Assembly (NCBI GenBank): GCA_023434465.1
Contig: JAEYSQ010000154.1
Location: forward strand, 1-11,289
DNA: 11,289 nt
DNA from: Actinomycetes bacterium
GTDB taxonomy: Bacteria > Actinomycetota > Thermoleophilia > Solirubrobacterales > 70-9
Direction of reading: 5' to 3'
Shown here: one piece after another, positions 5,043 to 11,289 of the stretch
How positions within the stretch are numbered: the stretch's first letter is position 1
Layout: each line of letters opens with the position of its first letter
Notes under the pieces: generated by a model
Databases searched by the model: none
What the model was told of the DNA's origin: nothing
The model's input: the letters and a program-made list of their open reading frames with translations, nothing else
Translations under genes and position numbers: made by a program

Positions 5043-6859
5043 TGCTGACCGCTGCCCAGATCGACAAACTCGACGACCTCGCAACCTCGCTCAGTCCCGA
5101 GCAGGCGATCTGGGTCAGCGGATACCTGGCCGGAGCCGCTGGGCGATCACCCGGTGCCATTCTCACACCGGAAGCCGAACTGGCAGGTCGGTCAGCGCTG
5201 GACGCGACAGCGGGGGCAAAGACCCGGCTGACTACGATCCTCTACGGCAGCGAGACCGGCAACAGTCGTGAGCTGGCCATGGCCCTGGCCGAGGCCGCCC
5301 GCGGTCGCGGGATCGATCCGAAGCTGGCTGATCTGGCCGACTACAAGGTCCGGTCGCTGAAGGAAGAACAGGACCTGCTGGTCATCACCAGCACCCATGG
5401 AGAAGGCGACCCGCCCCAGAACGCGCTCGACTTCTTCGAGTTTCTCGAAAGCCGCAAGGCGCCGAAACTGACCGAGCTCCGGTTCTCGGTGCTGGCCCTG
5501 GGTGATTCGACCTACGAGCACTACTGCAGCGCCGGCCGGCGGGTCGACGAACGCCTGGCCGAGCTGGGCGGCGAGCGCCTGGCCGAGCGGGTTGAATGCG
5601 ACGTGGACTTCGAGGATTCGGCCGAGTCCTGGATCTCCGGGGTGGTCGAGAAGCTCGCTTCCTCGCGGGAAGAAGTCGGCTCCAACGATCTAGCTGGAGC
5701 GGTTGTCGGGATCTCGGGAACCCGGGCATCGTCAACCGAGAGGTACGACCGGAAGAACCCGTTCGCCGCCCCGGTGCTGGAAAACATCGTGCTGACCGGT
5801 CGCGGCTCGACCAAGGAGACCCGCCACGTAGAGCTCTCGCTCGAAGGCTCCGGGATCGAGTACCAGCCGGGCGACGTGCTCGGGGTGATGGCCCCGAACG
5901 ATCCCGGGCTGGTCGCGACCATGCTCGAGCGACTCTCGCTGCCGGCCGAAGCCGAGGTCGCGGTTAAGGACGAAAGCATGACCCTGGGGCAGGCGCTGAC
6001 CTCACGCTTCGAGATCACTGCCTTGACTCCGCGATTTCTCGAGCACTGGGCCGAGGTCGCCGGGTCAGACGAGCTGCGCGGGCTCGGTGAAGCCGAAGCC
6101 GCGAAGGAACGCATGGCATTCCTCGGCGGCAACCACGTGCTCGACATAATCGACCGTTACCCGGTACCGGCGATCGACCCGGAACTTCTTCTCGCGGGAC
6201 TGCGGCCGCTCCAGCCGCGGCTCTACTCGATCGCCTCGAGCCTGGCTGCCGCACCCGATGAAGTCCACCTCACCGTCAGCACCGTGCGCTACGAGCTAAA
6301 CGGGACCGGTCGCACCGGCGTCGCCTCCGGTCATCTCGCCGGACTGACCGGCGCAGAGGCAACCCTGCCGGTGTACTTCAAGGCGAACGATCACTTCCAC
6401 CTGCCCGATGACGAAACTCCGATCATCATGATCGGAGCCGGGACCGGGGTCGCACCGTACCGGGCGTTCATGCACGAACGGGAGGCCCGGGGCGGCTTCG
6501 GCCGATCCTGGCTTTTCTTCGGTGAACGGAACTTTCGCAGCGACTTCCTCTACCAGGTCGAGTGGCAGGAGATGTTCAGGAACGGCACGCTGGACCGGCT
6601 CGATCTCGCCTTCTCCCGTGATTCGGACCGGAAGGTCTACGTGCAGGACCGGCTTCGGCTTCGGGGCAGGGAGCTGTACAGCTGGTTAGAAGACGGCGCC
6701 TGCGTTTACGTCTGCGGTGACGCCGCCCGGATGGCCCCCGACGTTCACGAGGCGCTGCTCGACGTGATCGCTGAACAGGGCGCCATCGACCGGGACTCGG
6801 CCTCGACCTACCTCTCGGACATGCGCCGGGATCACCGCTACCGGCTCGACGTCTACTAA
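5042..6859 (+). CDS. cysJ: NADPH-sulfite reductase flavoprotein alpha subunit
   Basis: A 605-aa diflavin reductase that passes electrons from NADPH through FAD and FMN to the CysI hemoprotein for sulfite reduction to sulfide. Domains in order: a short leader ending in WVSGYLAG (about 24-31), as in E. coli CysJ; a flavodoxin domain (about 62-205) with the FMN phosphate loop YGSETGN (68-74), TSTHGEGDPP and LALGDSTYEHYC; an FAD-binding ferredoxin-reductase-like domain with connecting helices and RLYSIASS (393-400); and an NADP-binding domain with GAGTGVAPYRAF (from 465), SRD, VYVQD and CGDAARM (from C558). It ends in DVY, the C-terminal tail shared with E. coli CysJ. The start ATG 5042 aligns with the known N-terminus, although no Shine-Dalgarno site is visible. 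It follows the peroxiredoxin gene by 37 bp and precedes cysI by 8 bp. Confidence 0.95.
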   Translation: MLTAAQIDKLDDLATSLSPEQAIWVSGYLAGAAGRSPGAILTPEAELAGRSALDATAGAKTRLTTILYGSETGNSRELAMALAEAARGRGIDPKLADLADYKVRSLKEEQDLLVITSTHGEGDPPQNALDFFEFLESRKAPKLTELRFSVLALGDSTYEHYCSAGRRVDERLAELGGERLAERVECDVDFEDSAESWISGVVEKLASSREEVGSNDLAGAVVGISGTRASSTERYDRKNPFAAPVLENIVLTGRGSTKETRHVELSLEGSGIEYQPGDVLGVMAPNDPGLVATMLERLSLPAEAEVAVKDESMTLGQALTSRFEITALTPRFLEHWAEVAGSDELRGLGEAEAAKERMAFLGGNHVLDIIDRYPVPAIDPELLLAGLRPLQPRLYSIASSLAAAPDEVHLTVSTVRYELNGTGRTGVASGHLAGLTGAEATLPVYFKANDHFHLPDDETPIIMIGAGTGVAPYRAFMHEREARGGFGRSWLFFGERNFRSDFLYQVEWQEMFRNGTLDRLDLAFSRDSDRKVYVQDRLRLRGRELYSWLEDGACVYVCGDAARMAPDVHEALLDVIAEQGAIDRDSASTYLSDMRRDHRYRLDVY

Positions 6860-6867
6860 GAGCTCCG

Positions 6868-8610
6868 ATGGACGCGAACCACGAAACCGATCGCAGTCGC
6901 GACCGCTCACAGCCGCTTGAGCAGCTCGGACCCGACGAGACGATGAAGGCCGAGAGCGACTTCCTGCGGGGCACGATCGCTGCGAGCCTCGCCGACCCGG
7001 TTACCGGAGCGGTCGCCGAGACCGACAACAAGCTCATGAAGTTTCACGGCATGTACCAGCAGGATGACCGCGACATCCGGGACGAGCGGCGCCGGCAAAA
7101 GCTCGAGCCCGACTACTCGTTCATGGCGAGGCTCCGCCTGCCCGGCGGGGTCCTGAGCCCGAGCCAGTGGCGGAAGATCGACGAACTCGGCCGGGACTAC
7201 GGCGGCGAGTCGCTGCGTCTGACCACCCGGCAGACCTTCCAGTTCCATCGGATCCGCAAAGAGAACCTGCGCACCGTGCTGCAGGGCCTTCGCGAAGTCG
7301 TGATCGACACCAAGGCTGCCTGCGGCGACGACACCCGCGGCGTGATGTGCACGGTCAATCCGAACCTTTCGGATATCCACGCCGAGGTGTACGACCTGGC
7401 CCGGCAAGCGAGCGAGCACGCGCTTCATCGCACCGGCGCCTACGAGGAGATCTGGTACGGCGTCGAAGGGGCGAGCCGGGAGAAACGGAAGGAAGAGAGC
7501 GAAGAGCCCTTCTACGGCAAGACCTACATGCCGCGCAAGTTCAAGATCGGGTTCGCGATTCCGCCGAGCAACGACATCGACGTCTACAGCCAGGACCTCG
7601 GTCTGATCGCGATCGTCGACCAGGGCCGGCTGGTCGGGTTCAACCTGGCGATCGGCGGTGGCATGGGTCGGACCGACCGGGCTCCGGAGACCTACCCGCG
7701 GCTGGCCGACGTGATCGGCTTCTTCGAGGTCGGGAATCTTTTTCCGGTGATCGACGCGGTGATCTCGGTCCAGCGCGACTTCGGCGACCGGGTCGACCGT
7801 GCGCGGGCCCGCTTCAAGTACACGGTCGACGACAAGGGAGTCGATTGGATCAAGGCCGAGATCGAGCAACGGGCCGGCTTCGGACTCGCACCCGCGAGGG
7901 AGTACGAGTTCACGACCAACGGCGACCCGCTCGGCTGGGTGACCGGCGAGGACGGGCGCGAGCACTGCACCCTCTTCATCGAGAACGGCAGGGTCAGGAA
8001 CGCGGGGGAGCGCCCGGTCATGGACGGCCTGCGTGAGATCGCGAGGGTCCACAAGGGAACCTTCCGCATCACTCCGAACCAGAACCTGATCATCTCCGAT
8101 GTCGAACCGGCCGACCGGCCGGAGATCGAGTCGCTGCTGGCCGAGCACGGCCTCGATGGTTCGGGCCGGCTCAGCGCGCTACGGCTCAACTCGATGGCCT
8201 GCGTCGCTTTCCCGACCTGTGGGCTGGCGATGGCCGAAAGCGAGCGGTACCTGCCGGAGTTGCTGACCAAGGTCGAGAAGCTGCTCGAAGTCCACGACCT
8301 GACCGAGGCCCCGGTCACGATCCGGATGACCGGCTGTCCGAACGGCTGCGCCCGGCCTTACATCGCGGAGATCGGCCTCACCGGCCGGGCACCCGGCAAA
8401 TACAACCTCTACCTCGGCGGTGGCTTTCACGGTCAACGCCTGAACCGGATGTACCTCGAGAACGTCGGCGAGGAGAAGATCCTCGAAGTGCTGGACGAGA
8501 CCCTGGGCCACTACGCCCGCGAGCGCGAGCCTGGCGAGCGCTTCGGTGACTTCGCGATCCGCGCCGGCTACGTGGCCGAAGTGACCGAAGGACGATTCTT
8601 CAACGATTAG
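6868..8610 (+). CDS. cysI: NADPH-sulfite reductase hemoprotein beta subunit
   Basis: A 580-aa siroheme and [4Fe-4S] protein performing the six-electron reduction of sulfite to sulfide in assimilatory sulfur metabolism, as partner of CysJ. The cluster and siroheme ligands are all present: C445 and C451 (ACVAFPTCGLA) and C490 and C494 (TGCPNGCAR). Further conserved stretches are LRGTIAASLADPVTG, KFHGMYQQDDRDIRDERR, LRLTTRQTFQFH, KTYMPRKFK, FIENGR and FRITPNQNLII, matching E. coli CysI in order and length. These, and the cysJ neighbour, favour true CysI over the ferredoxin-dependent sulfite or nitrite reductases. ATG 6868 lies 8 bp after the cysJ stop; an internal ATG at residue 26 is less likely because E. 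coli CysI also has an N-terminal extension there. Its stop shares bases with the stop of the convergent next gene. Confidence 0.95.
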   Translation: MDANHETDRSRDRSQPLEQLGPDETMKAESDFLRGTIAASLADPVTGAVAETDNKLMKFHGMYQQDDRDIRDERRRQKLEPDYSFMARLRLPGGVLSPSQWRKIDELGRDYGGESLRLTTRQTFQFHRIRKENLRTVLQGLREVVIDTKAACGDDTRGVMCTVNPNLSDIHAEVYDLARQASEHALHRTGAYEEIWYGVEGASREKRKEESEEPFYGKTYMPRKFKIGFAIPPSNDIDVYSQDLGLIAIVDQGRLVGFNLAIGGGMGRTDRAPETYPRLADVIGFFEVGNLFPVIDAVISVQRDFGDRVDRARARFKYTVDDKGVDWIKAEIEQRAGFGLAPAREYEFTTNGDPLGWVTGEDGREHCTLFIENGRVRNAGERPVMDGLREIARVHKGTFRITPNQNLIISDVEPADRPEIESLLAEHGLDGSGRLSALRLNSMACVAFPTCGLAMAESERYLPELLTKVEKLLEVHDLTEAPVTIRMTGCPNGCARPYIAEIGLTGRAPGKYNLYLGGGFHGQRLNRMYLENVGEEKILEVLDETLGHYAREREPGERFGDFAIRAGYVAEVTEGRFFND

Positions 8611-9665
8611 GCGGCTGGACCGTCGGGCAGGCCGGCCGCCAGTTCGGCAAACAGCTCTTTCGCATCATCGAATCGGGCCGCGCCGCCGGCCTGGCCGAGC
8701 CAGAGTGACTGAAGGTCCCCAACTCCCCGGCGGGCCGCCTCGGATCGAAACTGCCCGGTCAGCCAGTTTTGGGCGGGGAACGGCGCGATCAGTCCGGATT
8801 CCTCGATCTTGCGCACGGCGAGGTTCGGAGCGCCCCGGGAGAGACGACCGCTCATCGCCCGGGTCAACACCGTCCCGTGGGCGGGAGTCGAGTCGATCGC
8901 CTCGCGGTGGGCGTCGTTGGCGGCCGATTGAGTGGTACGAAGGAAGGCGGTTCCGACCTGGACCCCGTCGGCGCCGAGTGCGAAGGCGGCGGCGACTCCA
9001 CGGCGGTCGGCGATCGCACCGGCCGCGATGACCGGTATCGAGACCGCGTCGGCGACCTGGGGAACGAGCGCCATCGTGCCGACCAGCGACCGCTCGGCCG
9101 GCTCGAGAAACGAAACCCGGTGGCCGGCTGCTTCGGAGCCGGTCGCGACTACGGCGTCGACCCCGCCGGCCTCGAGGGCGAGTGCTTCGTCGACGGTGGT
9201 TGCCGTACCGACGATGATCGTTCCCCGCTGCCGGGCCGCGGTGACAACCTCTTCAGGGGGCACGCCGAACACGAAGCTGATCACTCGTGGCTCGAGTTCG
9301 AGCACCGCCTCGAACTGGTCCTCGAAGGAAGGCAGAAACCGGTCCGGGAGCGGGGGTGGGTCAAGTCCGAGCCGCTCGAAGAACGGGCCCAGGTTGTCGC
9401 GGTAGCGGTTGAACTGCTCGGCATCCGGCTCCTGCTCGGTTCCGGTCGGCAACCAGAGGTTGGCCGCGATCGGGTGGGCGGAGGCGGCTCGCAGTTGCGC
9501 GAAGGTCTCGCGGACCCGGTCGGGGCCGTATCCGTAGAGGCCAAACGAGCCGAGACCGCCCAGTCGGCTGACGGTCGCCGTCAGTTCGACCGACGAAAGT
9601 CCGCCGAACGGCGCGAGCACGATCGGGTGTTCGATCCCGAAGAGGCGAGTCAGTCGATTGGCCAT
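8607..9665 (-). CDS. Nitronate monooxygenase / 2-nitropropane dioxygenase-like flavoprotein
   Basis: A 352-aa FMN-dependent TIM-barrel protein of the nitronate monooxygenase family. The N-terminus LTRLFGIEHPIVLAPFGGLS and SRLGGLGSFG match the family opening. The phosphate-binding region has VDAVVATGSEAAGHR with the family His, IPVIAAGAIADRRGVAAAFALGADGVQVGTAFL (the strongest signature), and a later SGRLSRGAPN segment. Family members oxidise nitronates or act as FMN-dependent enoyl reductases; the substrate here is unknown. It is convergent with cysI, and the two stop codons share bases 8608-8609, leaving no intergenic terminator. The ATG at 9665 has no good Shine-Dalgarno site; a TAGATT box lies about 15 nt upstream on the minus strand. 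It is divergent from the RibD-C-like gene across only 41 bp. Confidence 0.88.
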   Translation of the reverse strand: MANRLTRLFGIEHPIVLAPFGGLSSVELTATVSRLGGLGSFGLYGYGPDRVRETFAQLRAASAHPIAANLWLPTGTEQEPDAEQFNRYRDNLGPFFERLGLDPPPLPDRFLPSFEDQFEAVLELEPRVISFVFGVPPEEVVTAARQRGTIIVGTATTVDEALALEAGGVDAVVATGSEAAGHRVSFLEPAERSLVGTMALVPQVADAVSIPVIAAGAIADRRGVAAAFALGADGVQVGTAFLRTTQSAANDAHREAIDSTPAHGTVLTRAMSGRLSRGAPNLAVRKIEESGLIAPFPAQNWLTGQFRSEAARRGVGDLQSLWLGQAGGAARFDDAKELFAELAAGLPDGPAA

Positions 9666-9696
9666 AAGGTTCGGTCACCAAATCTACGGAGTGGAT

Positions 9697-9701
9697 GGAG
9701 G
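9697..9701 (+). promoter_or_regulatory. Shine-Dalgarno site of the RibD-C-like gene
   Basis: GGAGG is 5 nt before ATG 9707. It selects this ATG over the in-frame ATG at 9695, which overlaps the site itself. Confidence 0.75.
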
Positions 9702-9706
9702 AAGCG

Positions 9707-10297
9707 ATGTCAAAGGTCACCGCAGACATGACGGTCACGCTCGACGGCTTCGCCAGCGGTCGGGGCCAGAGCCGGGAGAGGCCGTTCGGTGACATCGACC
9801 CCGACCGCCTGCACGCGTGGATGTTCGAACACGGCGCGGACAACGAAGAAGAGCGCGCGAAGATCACCGAAGCCGGCGCGTACATCATGGGGCGCAGGAT
9901 GTTCTCGTCCGACGACGGGGAATGGGACCTCGACTGGACCGGATGGTGGGGAGAGGACCCGCCGTACCACGCGCCGGTTTTCATCCTCTGCCACCGCCCG
10001 CGGCCCAGTATCGAGAAGGAGGGCGGCACCACGTTCCATTTCGTGACGGAAGGGATCGAGGTGGCGCTCGAACGGGCCCGAGAGGCGGCGGGCGAAAAGA
10101 CCGTTTCGATCGCCGGGGGTCCGAGCGTGCTCAACCAGTACCTTGCGGCCGGCCTGGTCGACGAGCTGCGGCTTCATGTCTCACCTTTCGTCGCCGGTGA
10201 CGGCGAGCGGGTCTTCGCCGGGACCCCCGGTGTGGAACTCACTCCGGTGAGCAGCCGGACCACCGCCCACGTCACCCACCTGGTCTACGCCCGCTGA
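9707..10297 (+). CDS. Dihydrofolate reductase-like protein (RibD C-terminal domain family)
   Basis: A 196-aa protein with the RibD C-terminal/dihydrofolate-reductase fold, usually an NADPH-dependent reductase domain. Evidence is the N-terminal MTVTLDGFASG strand, the IMGRRMFSSDDG segment, the cofactor-site motif VSIAGGPSVLNQYLAAGLVDELRLHVSPFVAGDGERVF, and the length. Stand-alone members like this are common in actinobacteria; their substrate is not established and they are not the essential folate enzyme. The start was set by the ribosome-binding site. It is transcribed divergently from the nitronate monooxygenase-like gene across 41 bp, which pairs a flavoprotein with a likely pyridine-nucleotide enzyme. 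A large inverted repeat begins 12 bp after its stop. Confidence 0.85.
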   Translation: MSKVTADMTVTLDGFASGRGQSRERPFGDIDPDRLHAWMFEHGADNEEERAKITEAGAYIMGRRMFSSDDGEWDLDWTGWWGEDPPYHAPVFILCHRPRPSIEKEGGTTFHFVTEGIEVALERAREAAGEKTVSIAGGPSVLNQYLAAGLVDELRLHVSPFVAGDGERVFAGTPGVELTPVSSRTTAHVTHLVYAR

Positions 10298-10309
10298 GCT
10301 TCGCCTCGG

Positions 10310-10356
10310 GTGAGAACCGGAAAGTTGGCAATAGTTGCCAACTTTCCGTTTCTCAC
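10310..10356. repeat. 47-nt inverted repeat, operator or terminator
   Basis: Two 22-nt arms (10310-10331 and 10335-10356) surround TAG. Fourteen inner pairs are perfect (10318-10331 with 10335-10348), then one C/T mismatch (10317/10349), then seven more perfect pairs (GTGAGAA with TTCTCAC). The core is TTGGCAA-TAG-TTGCCAA. It lies between the RibD-C-like stop and the ung start, with the right arm over the likely -35 region of ung. No T-run follows, so it is not a classic intrinsic terminator; operator use, or both roles, is an inference. Confidence 0.7.
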
Positions 10357-10362
10357 TGGTCC

Positions 10363-10368
10363 TATGCT
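10363..10368 (+). promoter_or_regulatory. Candidate -10 box of ung, leaderless start
   Basis: TATGCT fits TANNNT and ends 6 nt before GTG 10375. No Shine-Dalgarno site precedes the GTG, so transcription probably begins at or beside the start codon. Confidence 0.5.
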
Positions 10369-10374
10369 TGGACC

Positions 10375-11058
10375 GTGCCGGCCCGCCCCCTGAACGAAGT
10401 GATCGACCCCGGCTGGGCCGAGGCACTCGAGCCGGTCGCTGGTCAGATCGCAGAGATGGGCGAGTTCCTCCGCGGCGAGGTGGCCGCAGGGCGCGGCTAC
10501 CTTCCGGCCGGGGAGAACATCCTTCGCGCTTTCACTCTCCCGCTCGAGAAGGTCCGCGTGCTTATCGTCGGGCAGGACCCCTACCCGACTCCCGGCCACG
10601 CGGTCGGCCTCTGCTTCTCGGTGGCCCCCGACGTGCAGCCGCTACCACCGAGCCTGGTCAACATCTTCAGGGAGTACTCGGATGACCTGGGCTATCCGCG
10701 GCCGAAAAACGGCGATCTTTCACCCTGGTTCGATCGCGGCGTGCTGCTGCTCAATCGCTCACTCTCGGTTCAGCCGGGCCGGCCGAATGCCCATCAGGGC
10801 CGCGGCTGGGAGGCGGTGACCGAGCAGGCGATCATCGCGCTTGCCGCGCGAGGCGGCCCGATGGTCGCGATCCTCTGGGGCAGGAACGCCCGCGACCTGA
10901 AGCCGCTGCTCGGCCCGGTCCCCTCGATCGAGTCTCCCCATCCCAGTCCGATGGCTGCCCGGCACGGCTTCTTCGGCTCTCGGCCCTTCAGTCGCGCCAA
11001 CCAGCTGCTGGTCGACCAGGGTGCCGAGCCAATCGAGTGGCGCCTCCCTTCCGGGTAA
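10375..11058 (+). CDS. ung: Uracil-DNA glycosylase, family 1
   Basis: A 227-aa base-excision repair enzyme that removes uracil from DNA. Motif A is GQDPYPTPGHAVGLCFSV, with the catalytic Asp at D68. The uracil-contacting LLLNRSLSV follows. The DNA-intercalating loop motif is HPSPMAARHGFFGSRPFSRAN, with the catalytic His at H189. The PYP form of motif A in place of the E. coli PYH is usual in actinobacterial Ung. The length fits the family. The start is GTG 10375, matching the expected N-terminus, with no Shine-Dalgarno site and a TATGCT box 6 nt upstream. A large inverted repeat precedes it and nucS follows after 9 bp, making a DNA repair pair. Confidence 0.95.
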   Translation: MPARPLNEVIDPGWAEALEPVAGQIAEMGEFLRGEVAAGRGYLPAGENILRAFTLPLEKVRVLIVGQDPYPTPGHAVGLCFSVAPDVQPLPPSLVNIFREYSDDLGYPRPKNGDLSPWFDRGVLLLNRSLSVQPGRPNAHQGRGWEAVTEQAIIALAARGGPMVAILWGRNARDLKPLLGPVPSIESPHPSPMAARHGFFGSRPFSRANQLLVDQGAEPIEWRLPSG

Positions 11059-11061
11059 CCT
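11056..11061 (+). promoter_or_regulatory. Candidate -10 box of nucS overlapping the ung stop
   Basis: TAACCT fits TANNNT, and its first three bases are the ung stop codon. It ends 6 nt before the nucS ATG, the same distance as at sig and ung. No strong -35 hexamer is seen inside the ung end, so its activity is uncertain. Confidence 0.35.
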
Positions 11062-11067
11062 GCGCCG

Positions 11068-11289
11068 ATGCGTTTGATCGTCGCCCGATGCGAGGCCCGT
11101 TACACCGGGCGGCTGGACACTTTCCTGCCCGAGGCGCTGCGGTTGGTGATGATCAAATCGGACGGTTCGGTGATGATCCACGCCGACACCGGTGGCTACA
11201 AGCCCCAGAACTGGATGACTCCCCCGACCACGATCGAGGAGGAAGAAGGCCTGATCGTGGTGACCAAACGAGCCGGGGCGACCGAGGAC
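11068..11289 (+). CDS. nucS: Mismatch endonuclease NucS, N-terminal part
   Basis: The first 74 codons of NucS/EndoMS, cut by the window edge. The enzyme cleaves mismatched DNA on both strands and replaces MutS-MutL mismatch repair in most actinobacteria and many archaea. The sequence MRLIVARCEARYTGRLDTFLP, then LRLVMIKSDGSVMIHADTGGYKPQNWMTPP, matches the N-terminal DNA-binding and dimerisation domain of actinobacterial NucS in order and spacing. The catalytic nuclease domain lies beyond the end, so activity cannot be judged. There is no Shine-Dalgarno site; a TAACCT box lies 6 nt before the ATG. The gene follows ung by 9 bp. Confidence 0.92.
   Translation, partial: MRLIVARCEARYTGRLDTFLPEALRLVMIKSDGSVMIHADTGGYKPQNWMTPPTTIEEEEGLIVVTKRAGATED

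Noticed and set aside
6686..6688. TTA leucine codon in cysJ (residue 549) as a bldA-type control point
   Set aside because: One rare codon is weak evidence, and bldA control is established in Streptomyces, not in the lineage suggested here.
6907..8148. Long open frame (413 codons) on the minus strand opposite cysI
   Set aside because: The plus strand encodes an unmistakable CysI with all ligands. The antisense frame is a product of high GC third positions and gives a low-complexity protein without a recognisable domain.
8769..9731. Plus-strand frame (320 codons) opposite the monooxygenase gene
   Set aside because: The minus strand carries the nitronate monooxygenase signatures. The plus frame is rich in Arg, Gly and Glu and has no domain.
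1..11289. Mobile elements, CRISPR, tRNA, rRNA and toxin-antitoxin genes
   Set aside because: Looked for by eye; no spaced direct repeats, terminal repeats with a transposase, tRNA-like cloverleaf or typical toxin-antitoxin pair was found. Small structured RNAs cannot be excluded without a covariance search.

Overview
The window is GC-rich DNA densely packed with genes. It most likely comes from a high-GC actinomycete, perhaps from the Thermoleophilia/Solirubrobacterales side. That guess rests on four things: the start of nucS (the actinobacterial/archaeal mismatch endonuclease) at the right edge, an actinobacterial-style uracil-DNA glycosylase, a SigG-type sigma factor with a C-terminal domain, and three genes whose TANNNT -10 box lies exactly 6 nt before the start codon, as expected for leaderless mRNAs. 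The lineage is an inference, since there is no rRNA or other marker. No tRNA, rRNA, IS element, CRISPR array or phage gene was seen, and no gap between genes exceeds about 125 bp.

Left part (1-4225), accessory and stress genes: the 3' half of a DHA2-type MFS exporter (+); a GFA/CENP-V zinc protein (+); a tightly coupled minus-strand operon of a VOC-fold protein, an unrecognised 66-aa ORF and a GlsB/YeaQ membrane protein; a divergent ECF sigma factor with a fused C-terminal domain (+); and a minus-strand pair of a MarR regulator and a DUF1905/YdeI protein.

Centre (4226-8610), redox and sulfur block: a 1-Cys peroxiredoxin, then cysJ and cysI, all on the plus strand. CysJ and CysI are the flavoprotein and hemoprotein of NADPH-dependent sulfite reductase, which reduces sulfite to sulfide for cysteine synthesis. 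The MarR gene is divergent from the peroxiredoxin gene. The 122-bp gap between them holds a near-perfect 20-bp palindrome and a second cluster of short repeats, both good operator candidates.

Right part (8607-11289): a nitronate-monooxygenase-like flavoprotein (-), convergent with cysI and sharing bases at the stop codons; divergent from it a RibD-C/dihydrofolate-reductase-like protein (+); then a 47-nt inverted repeat; then ung (uracil-DNA glycosylase) and the first 74 codons of nucS. ung and nucS lie 9 bp apart, and the ung stop codon forms part of a probable nucS -10 box, so two DNA repair functions are linked.

No wholly new multi-gene system is evident. The observations most worth following are the 66-aa ORF locked into the VOC-GlsB operon by TGATG and ATGA junctions, the large inverted repeat at the ung promoter, the palindrome at the peroxiredoxin promoter, and the shared leaderless start layout of sig, ung and nucS.
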